Shown here in pieces: positions 58,633-64,000 of a stretch of 64,000 nucleotides of DNA. The stretch spans positions 1 to 64,000 of the forward strand of contig JAWKRP010000039.1 of assembly GCA_041389565.1 (NCBI GenBank), written 5' to 3'. The stretch is from JACKEQ01 sp041389565 (lineage in GTDB: Bacteria > Myxococcota_A > UBA796 > GCA-2862545). The notes beneath the pieces are model-generated. The model was not told the origin of the DNA. It saw only the letters and a program-made list of their open reading frames with translations, and searched no databases. The number at the start of each line of letters is the position of its first letter. Position 1 is the stretch's first letter. Both the position numbers and the translations under genes were made by a program.

Positions 58633-59246
58633 CTCAGCACCTCCTGTTCCAGGCCAGCCAGCCCGGCGAGTTGAAAGCTCCAGAACGTCGCGAATGCGGC
58701 ACGCACGTCGTCCGGAGCGGCGTGGTGCTCCAGGATCGCGACGATGGTGCGACGGGTGCCGTCGAACAGCGACCGCAGCACGAACGCCGTGTGGTCGGGA
58801 AGCGGTCGGCTCGCGCGGGACTGGAGGTGCGCGAGCGTGTGTGCGACGAGCCGGTCGACGAACCGGGCGCCGAACGCCCCGTGGCGCGTGCCCTCGCACC
58901 GGTCGAGCGCGATGACGACCCGCTCCCGATGGGCGATCCAGAAGTCGAGCAGCTCCGTCTGTCGCTCGGCGGCCGGCACGTCGAGCGAGCGAACGTCGGG
59001 GAGCCGGGTGAGCGCAGCCACACGAGCATCGAGGAGGCGATCGAGCTCGGCGACGAACGCATCGTCGACCACCGCCTCGAACAGCGCGCCCTTGTTCTCG
59101 AAGTACCGGTAGACGTTGCCCGTCGAGACCCCGGCCCGGCGGGCGATCGCGCCGACGGTGGCGCTCAGGAACCCCACGGCGACGAGCTCGTCGCGCGCGG
59201 CTTCGAGGATTCGCCGACGTACGGCGGGCTTCATGGTCTGGGGCAC
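58629..59246 (-). CDS. TetR-family transcriptional repressor
   Basis: A 205-aa regulator. The N-terminal HTH (about 9-55, ILEAARDELVAVGFLSATVGAIARRAGVSTGNVYRYFENKG) is typical TetR; the helical C-terminal half would bind ligand. The GTG at 59246 is selected because GGGAGG precedes it by four bases; an ATG four codons upstream has no ribosome site. It heads an operon with the amidase, and a palindrome lies directly upstream (59265-59287), consistent with autoregulation. Confidence 0.92.
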   Translation of the reverse strand: MPQTMKPAVRRRILEAARDELVAVGFLSATVGAIARRAGVSTGNVYRYFENKGALFEAVVDDAFVAELDRLLDARVAALTRLPDVRSLDVPAAERQTELLDFWIAHRERVVIALDRCEGTRHGAFGARFVDRLVAHTLAHLQSRASRPLPDHTAFVLRSLFDGTRRTIVAILEHHAAPDDVRAAFATFWSFQLAGLAGLEQEVLR

Positions 59247-59264
59247 GACGCCTCCCATCGATGT

Positions 59265-59287
59265 ATAATGAATAGTGCGTTCATTAT
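59265..59287. promoter_or_regulatory. Palindromic TetR operator
   Basis: ATAATGAA-N7-TTCATTAT is a perfect 8-bp inverted repeat with a 7-base spacer. It starts 18 bases upstream of the TetR GTG, in an AT-rich island where the promoter should be. This placement is typical of an autoregulated TetR operator controlling the tetR-amidase operon. Confidence 0.65.
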
Positions 59288-59361
59288 TCGATGCAAGGGG
59301 CGCAGAGAAGTTCCGCGGAATCCCCCTCCCTTCGATTGGATCGCGGTGCGGAGACCCCGGA

Positions 59362-59928
59362 CTACCGGTCGTTCGGGCCCTTCCCCGCGAGGATGGACGG
59401 GCGCGCCTTCTCGATGCGCGCGAGCCGGGTGGCCACCTGCTTCGCGCCGCCGATCTGGAGATCCCAGGCGCGCTGGCGTCCCGGGGTGAGTCCCTCGAAC
59501 GCGGTGCGCAGGGCGTCATCACCCTCGAGCGCCTCCACCAGCTCCGCACACAGCTCGTGCTCCGGGGCCTCGATCGGCACGTCGATCACGCCGATCGCCT
59601 CGCGCACCCAGGCCTCCACGCGGCCCTCGAGGCTGCGCGCCTGCTCCAGGCTCGTGACGTGGAGCCGGCGGGCATGGTGCGAGCTCGGGCCCGGCGCGTG
59701 CAGGAGCCCGTCGGGGTCGGACAGCAGCACCCCCTTGAAGAACATGAGCGCGAGGAAGTCGTTCATGCGCTGCAGGATCGCGATGTTGCTGCCCTCGTGC
59801 GAGTAGCAGGGCTTGCCCCACTTCCGCGCCTCCACGAGCCCCGTCCCGAGCAGCACCCCACGCAGGAACAGCGCTTCGTCCCGCCACTTCTCGGCCGTTT
59901 CGAACCTGCGATCGAGCTCGGAGCCCAT
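59362..59928 (-). CDS. YdeI/DUF1801-type protein
   Basis: A 188-aa cytoplasmic protein. The N-terminal half has the DUF1801 motif EARKWGKPCYSHEGSNIAIL with MNDFLALMFFKGVLL; the C-terminal part has the YdeI tail LTPGRQRAWDLQIGGAKQVATRLARIEK and ILAGKG. YdeI proteins have been linked to antimicrobial peptide resistance in enterobacteria. The ATG has GGAGG four bases upstream. It begins 14 bases after the histidine kinase stop, so it probably belongs to the tolC-regulator-kinase operon. Confidence 0.85.
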   Translation of the reverse strand: MGSELDRRFETAEKWRDEALFLRGVLLGTGLVEARKWGKPCYSHEGSNIAILQRMNDFLALMFFKGVLLSDPDGLLHAPGPSSHHARRLHVTSLEQARSLEGRVEAWVREAIGVIDVPIEAPEHELCAELVEALEGDDALRTAFEGLTPGRQRAWDLQIGGAKQVATRLARIEKARPSILAGKGPNDR

Positions 59929-59942
59929 GGCACCTCCGGCCC

Positions 59943-61256
59943 TCAGGGTAATCCGGGCCGAACCACCGGACCCGACAGCCGCACGGCGAGCCCGCCTTCG
60001 GCGCCGAGCCCGTACTCGATGGACCAGCCGAGACGACGGGCCACCTCGTTCGTGATCGCGAGACCGAGTCCAGGCCCGCGCCTCCGTGCGGGGTCGTCGG
60101 AGAACGTGCGCTTGGCGAGGTCGGCCAGCTCGACCTCCGGGACCCCTGGGCCGTCGTCCATCACGTCCAGCACGAAGCGATCGCCGTCCACCTCCAGCAA
60201 CACCGCGACATGTGCGGCCCCGTGGACGGTCGCGTTGTGCACGAGGTTGGCGACCGCGCGCTCGAGCAGCGAGGGCTCGCACTGCACGACCACCGGACCC
60301 TCCACCGCGGACGCACCCACCTCCACGCCCCGCGCCGCGCCGATGGCCCGGAAGCGCACCTCCACCCGGCGCACGATCTCGGCGAGGTCGCACTCCCCCA
60401 CCGTGGGGTCGAGCCCGTGGCGGAGCCGCGCCGCCTGGTGCAGGTTCTCGACCAGCGTGGTGACGTACGCCGCATCGGTGAGGGCCCGGCGCGCCGCCTC
60501 GCGACCTTCGCTCCCCGCCACGGCGTCGACCTCCTGCAGTGCCAGGACCAGCGACCCCAGGGGCGTGCGCAGGTCGTGGGCGATCTCGGCGAGGTAGCGC
60601 TCGAGCGCCTGCTGCCGGTCGACCAGCGCGTGCCGGTCCTCCACGATGCGTGTGTGGCTGCGGTCGAGCACGCCTGCAATCGCGGCGAGGTCGTCTCCGA
60701 CGGTGTCGTCCGCGGATCGGTAGTCGGTCGCGCCCACCCGCACGCCCGCTTCGCGGATCCGCTCGATGCGGACGAGCAACGGCAGCACCGTGAACCGGTA
60801 CGTGGCGAATCCGGCCGCGAACACCGCGAGGAACACCCCGAGGGTGCCGCCCAGCTGGAATGCGGTGTCCATGCGGGCCCCCGGCCCGAACGTGAACTCG
60901 ACCGTCGCACACGGACCTTCCGCGGCGACGCGCCGAAACGCGGACCGACGCCCCTCCCCGTGATCGACCAGGCGGGTGCCGCCCACCTCCAGCCCCTCGG
61001 CGCCGTTCACCCGCACGCCCGACACCGACACGCCGTCGGCATCGTAGAAGCGCAGCTCACCCGCCCCGAACGACAACACCTCCCAGCTGGAGGGCTCGGC
61101 CCGGCAGGCATCGAGCACCACGGGCGGCACGTCGACCTCGGGACGCCCGACCAGCCGCTCGACCGTCAGCGTGACCGAGCCCCACACGAGCACCACCGCC
61201 AACAGGGCCGTGAGCACGGCTCCCGCGAGGATGCGAGCCCGAAACGACACCGTCAC
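59943..61256 (-). CDS. Membrane sensor histidine kinase of the efflux-linked system
   Basis: A 437-aa sensor. Membrane helices at about 8-30 and 137-157 enclose a periplasmic domain with two cysteines (Cys51, Cys116) spaced much as in the kinase at 1831-3162. His227 in IAHDLRTPLG is the phospho-acceptor. N box (NLVHNATVHG), G1 (DDGPGVP) and G2 (GPGLGL) are present. The GTG overlaps the regulator stop (GTGA). The shared layout shows the two systems are paralogous; this one probably senses envelope stress or an efflux substrate. Confidence 0.93.
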   Translation of the reverse strand: MTVSFRARILAGAVLTALLAVVLVWGSVTLTVERLVGRPEVDVPPVVLDACRAEPSSWEVLSFGAGELRFYDADGVSVSGVRVNGAEGLEVGGTRLVDHGEGRRSAFRRVAAEGPCATVEFTFGPGARMDTAFQLGGTLGVFLAVFAAGFATYRFTVLPLLVRIERIREAGVRVGATDYRSADDTVGDDLAAIAGVLDRSHTRIVEDRHALVDRQQALERYLAEIAHDLRTPLGSLVLALQEVDAVAGSEGREAARRALTDAAYVTTLVENLHQAARLRHGLDPTVGECDLAEIVRRVEVRFRAIGAARGVEVGASAVEGPVVVQCEPSLLERAVANLVHNATVHGAAHVAVLLEVDGDRFVLDVMDDGPGVPEVELADLAKRTFSDDPARRRGPGLGLAITNEVARRLGWSIEYGLGAEGGLAVRLSGPVVRPGLP

Positions 61257-61942
61257 GGGCGGGGCTCGTAGCGGTATCCGATGCCCCACACGGTCTTCAC
61301 CAGGTCGCCATCGTCTCCGAGCTTGCGGCGCACCCGCGACACGTGGCTGTCGACCGTGCGGTCGGACGCCTCCATCCCGAGTGCCTTCGCGGCGATCTGG
61401 CTGCGCCGGACCGCATGCCCCTCGTGCTCCACGAGCCACGCCAGCACGTTGAACTCGATCGCCGTGAACCCGAGGTCCTCGCCGTCCCGCACGACCGTCC
61501 GGGCGTCGAGGTCGACCACGCACCCGCCCACCGCGATGCGCCGGTGCGGACGCTCCGACTCCATCGCGAGCCGCACGCGGATGCGGGCCACCAGCTCCTC
61601 GATCCAGAACGGCTTCGCGACGAAGTCGACCGCGCCGAGCTGGAAGCTCTTCAGCCTCGCGTCGAGCTCGGTTCGCGCGGAGAGCACGAGCACCGGAGTG
61701 CTCACCCGGCCGCTCATGGCCTCGAGCACCTCGAAGCCCGACGCACCGGGCAGCATCAGGTCGAGCACCACGAGCTGGAACGACGGATCGACGGCCCGCG
61801 CACACGCCTCGAGGCCGTCCATCGCGACCTCGACGTCGAACCCTTCGCGACGCAGGCCGCCGATGAGCCCCTGGACGACGTTCAGGTCGTCTTCCACGAC
61901 GAGGATGCGGGTGCGGTCGGACACCGCGGGATCATACTGCAT
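61253..61942 (-). CDS. OmpR-family response regulator of the efflux-linked system
   Basis: A 229-aa regulator. Receiver: ED18D19, phospho-acceptor Asp61 (VVLDLMLPG), Ser89 and Lys110 (KPFW). Output winged helix: about 133-227, ending VWGIGYRYEP, with the recognition-helix region DRTVDSHVSRVRRKLG nearly identical to that of the regulator at 1172-1834. The ATG overlaps the end of the tolC-like gene by 11 bases; a GTG six codons on (VSDRTRI) is an alternative start. It probably controls this operon and the divergent adaptor gene. Confidence 0.93.
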   Translation of the reverse strand: MQYDPAVSDRTRILVVEDDLNVVQGLIGGLRREGFDVEVAMDGLEACARAVDPSFQLVVLDLMLPGASGFEVLEAMSGRVSTPVLVLSARTELDARLKSFQLGAVDFVAKPFWIEELVARIRVRLAMESERPHRRIAVGGCVVDLDARTVVRDGEDLGFTAIEFNVLAWLVEHEGHAVRRSQIAAKALGMEASDRTVDSHVSRVRRKLGDDGDLVKTVWGIGYRYEPRP

Positions 61943-63383
61943 CCCGCCCTCCCAGCCGGCCCTCGAGCCGGAGCAGATCGAGCTCGGCCCGTGCCCGCTG
62001 CGCTTCGGCGTCCACCAGGTCGCTCTCCGCCTTCAGGCGCGCATTCCGCGCCGTGATCAGGTCGTCGAGACGGCTCGCGCCCTCCTCCACCCGGGCGGCC
62101 TCCCCGGCTTCCGTCTCACGGGTGACCTCGAGGCGTGCCGTCGCGAGCTCGACCCCCGAACGAGCCGTGCCCACCGCGTCGACCGCTGCCCGAACCTGGG
62201 CGCGGACCGTCTCCTCGGCCGAGGCGAGCGCCAGCTGCGCGATGTCCAGGTCGGCCTGCGCACCGTCACGGGTGCCGCGCGCGGCACGTCCGCCGATGGG
62301 CACCGACAGGTCGAGCCCCACGGCCCACCGGGGCAGCCCGTCCGCCGCGAGGTCGGTGAGCGCCTCCATCGCGGTGTCCGACAGTGACGCCATCCCGAGC
62401 GAGCCACTCGCGGTCAGCGTGGGCAGGCCCGCCCGTCGACCGTCCCGGAGCGCGTTCTCGGCGATCTCGACCTCGGCTCGGGCCGACAGCACCGTGGGAT
62501 TCGCGGCGAGCGCCCGCTCCAGGCTCGCGGCGAGCTCGAGGTCTCCACCCGCGATCTCCCCGGTCCCGCCGGGCTCGATGTCCTGTCCGGGCGCCTCGCC
62601 CATCACGAGCAGCAGCTGGTCGGCCAGGCTGCGCGCGTCCGTCCACGCCGTCTGCGCCTCCCGCTCGGCCGCCAGGCGCTCCGCTGCCACCCGGGACACC
62701 TCGAGCCGCGCCACGAGCCCCTCCTCGTGCTGTACCCGGGTCCGGGCCTCGAGCGACTCCGCTTCGCTCACCGCGCGGTCGGCGTTCTCCGCCAGACGCA
62801 CGGAGGACGACCAGCTCCACCATGCGCTGGCGATTGCCACGAGGGCGTCCTGCTCGGCTCCTCGCGACGCGAGCGCTGCGGTGTCGATGCGCTCGTCGGC
62901 CTGCCGAGCGGCGATAGCGCTGCTGCTCTGGCGGAACGGCGCGAGCACGTCCTGCGACACGGTGAGGTCGACCAGCCCGTTCCAGGTCTTGCGGACCTGC
63001 TCGGACTCGACGCCGCCGAGGCTCGACACGGTCGTGGTGGCGTCCCGACCCAGGTCGGCGCCGATCTCCCAGGACGTGCCCGTGGACGTGGACCCGCGCA
63101 GACCGACCGTCGACGTGGTGGTCGTGGAGTGGCTGTCCATCGGGTACCCCGCCACGAAGCCCGACGCGTCCGTGCCCGAGACCCGCGTCGAGGCCACGAA
63201 CGTCGGGTCGAACGCGGCATGGGCCACCCCGGAGCTCGCGCGGGCGGCCTCTTCCCGTCGCTCCGCCGTCTGCAGGTCGCGGTTGCGGGACACGTGCTCG
63301 AGCGCCTCCTCCAGCGTCAGCTCCCGGCCCCATGCGGGGGTCGTCAGCATCCAGAGGGCGAGCAGTCGGATCGAACGGGCCAT
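61932..63383 (-). CDS. TolC-like outer-membrane efflux protein
   Basis: A 483-aa outer-membrane channel protein with a signal peptide (cleavage after AWG). The two long helical repeats of the TolC/OEP family are visible: LTLEEALEHVSRNRDLQTAERREEAAR at the start, LVARLEVSRVAAERLAAEREA, and the second half ending EGASRLDDLITARNARLKAESDLVDAEAQRARAELDLL. It would form the exit duct of a tripartite efflux or secretion pump with the divergent adaptor. The ATG at 63383 follows GGAGGAG. First gene of the operon with the two-component system. Confidence 0.9.
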   Translation of the reverse strand: MARSIRLLALWMLTTPAWGRELTLEEALEHVSRNRDLQTAERREEAARASSGVAHAAFDPTFVASTRVSGTDASGFVAGYPMDSHSTTTTSTVGLRGSTSTGTSWEIGADLGRDATTTVSSLGGVESEQVRKTWNGLVDLTVSQDVLAPFRQSSSAIAARQADERIDTAALASRGAEQDALVAIASAWWSWSSSVRLAENADRAVSEAESLEARTRVQHEEGLVARLEVSRVAAERLAAEREAQTAWTDARSLADQLLLVMGEAPGQDIEPGGTGEIAGGDLELAASLERALAANPTVLSARAEVEIAENALRDGRRAGLPTLTASGSLGMASLSDTAMEALTDLAADGLPRWAVGLDLSVPIGGRAARGTRDGAQADLDIAQLALASAEETVRAQVRAAVDAVGTARSGVELATARLEVTRETEAGEAARVEEGASRLDDLITARNARLKAESDLVDAEAQRARAELDLLRLEGRLGGRDAV

Positions 63384-63510
63384 GGGCTCCTCCACACCCC
63401 CTCCCTGGCGTCCGGAGTGTGGAGAAAGTCGTGAGGACCCCGACGTCGCGGGCCTCCACGGATTCTCCACAAACCGGGTCGTAGAGGAGGGACAGCACTC
63501 TGGAGAGGCC
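63384..63510. promoter_or_regulatory. Divergent promoter region with four CTCCACA-type half-sites
   Basis: Between tolC-like and adaptor genes lie CCTCCACA (63389-63396), TGTGGAGAA (63418-63426), CCTCCACG (63463-63470) and TTCTCCACA (63473-63481). The second and fourth form a 9-bp inverted repeat. The third and fourth are direct repeats 11 bases apart, the spacing used by OmpR-type dimers. The same half-site forms the inverted repeat at 459-485. Confidence 0.5.
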
Positions 63511-64000
63511 ATGCAGAACCCCGTCCCCCGCATCGAGACCGCCTTCGACATCCCGTCCGAAGCCGACCTCGCCGAGATCCGTCCGAAGGGGCGCCGACGG
63601 GCGTGGCTCGCCATCCCGCTCGTGCTGGCGGGGCTCGTCGGCGTCGGGCTCTGGGCCGCGAGCCTCGGAGGGTCGACGACCGACTGGCAGACCGAGCCCG
63701 TGACCCGCGGGGACCTCGACCTCACCGTGACGGCCGTGGGGCAGCTGGCCCCCGAGGACGCCGTGGAGGTCGGTTCCGACCTGTCGGGTCGCGTGGAGGC
63801 CGTGCTGGTCGAGAAGAACGCGACCGTGCACGCGGGACAGGTGCTCGCCCAGCTCGATGCCGGGCCGTTCGAGCACGCCGTCTCCCAGGCCACCGCACAG
63901 CTCTCGTCGGCCCGCGCCAGCGTCGCGAAGGCCGAGGTGGAGCTCGAGAACGCGAGGGTCCAGCGCGACCGCACGTCCCGACTCCTCGAGAAGGGTGCGG
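63511..64000 (+). CDS. Efflux pump periplasmic adaptor (HlyD/MacA family), cut by window edge
   Basis: The first 163 residues of a membrane-fusion protein. A single N-terminal membrane helix (about 30-50) follows a short cytoplasmic tail. After it come the first beta-barrel strands and the lipoyl half-motif (SDLSGRVEAVLVEKNATVHAGQVLAQLD, about 90-115), then the start of the coiled-coil hairpin (AQLSSARASVAKAEVELENARVQRDR). GGAGAGG precedes the ATG. It is divergent from the tolC-like gene; ABC- or RND-type pump genes would be expected to the right. Confidence 0.9.
   Translation, partial: MQNPVPRIETAFDIPSEADLAEIRPKGRRRAWLAIPLVLAGLVGVGLWAASLGGSTTDWQTEPVTRGDLDLTVTAVGQLAPEDAVEVGSDLSGRVEAVLVEKNATVHAGQVLAQLDAGPFEHAVSQATAQLSSARASVAKAEVELENARVQRDRTSRLLEKGA

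Overview
This is a dense, GC-rich bacterial chromosomal window with short intergenic gaps and no rRNA, tRNA, CRISPR array or insertion sequence that I could find. The gene content points to a Myxococcota-like (former Deltaproteobacteria) organism: many lipoproteins, FG-GAP and DUF1501 proteins, MopE-type Cys/Asp metal-binding repeats, an Asp-rich cell-surface stalk ending in a Cys-TM-Arg tail like MYXO-CTERM, Thr/Gly/Asp linkers, and a PUFA/polyketide-type lipid synthase. The assignment rests on these families; no phylogenetic marker was tested.

Layout. (i) 1-3.2 kb: a partial lipoprotein, then a lipoprotein/response regulator/histidine kinase operon with ATGA overlaps. (ii) 3.3-9.7 kb: two large surface proteins facing each other across a terminator hairpin. 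(iii) 9.8-29.5 kb: a long run of minus-strand genes. Its core is yaeQ, an LCMT-like methyltransferase, a 2096-aa synthase (NPD-NPD-KS-AT-ACP-KR), a 1319-aa synthase (KS-AT-DH-degenerate PPTase) and a lipase-like lipoprotein. Upstream lie a hemolysin-III protein, a histidine-kinase homologue whose phospho-acceptor His is Gln, and a visibly less GC-rich three-gene module with a secreted zincin. (iv) 29.7-38.6 kb: mostly housekeeping genes (SDR, cNMP-binding protein, CvfB-like, RecQ, RecX, CoA-binding protein, OmpA-like). RecQ carries three in-frame copies of a 51-bp palindromic repeat, and a dispersed repeat lies on either side of it. (v) 38.6-42.9 kb: a scrambled locus in which an FG-GAP gene and a DUF1501 gene have exchanged halves; inverting about 1.4 kb restores both reading frames across the junctions. 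(vi) 42.9-52 kb: MAPEG, transaldolase, two DUF4336 paralogues, a lethal-factor-like zincin, an APH-family kinase, a diheme RoxA-like lipoprotein, RbgA, a CBS protein and a TIGR02147 protein. (vii) 52-59.3 kb: an RluA-like synthase, a patatin/membrane-protein pair divergent from a wHTH-STAND-helical repeat regulator, a small lipoprotein, and an amidase with its TetR regulator and palindromic operator. (viii) 59.4-64 kb: a tolC-response regulator-histidine kinase-ydeI operon divergent from a periplasmic adaptor gene that runs off the end.

How the parts work together. The two-component systems at the two ends are paralogous. They have almost the same recognition helix and share TGTGGAG/CTCCACA half-sites in their upstream regions, so they may read overlapping DNA sites; the right-hand one very likely controls the divergent efflux genes. 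The synthase operon probably makes a specialised lipid or polyketide. The most unusual items are the fused synthase architecture, the RecQ repeat insertion, the inverted FG-GAP/DUF1501 locus and the shared half-site motif.
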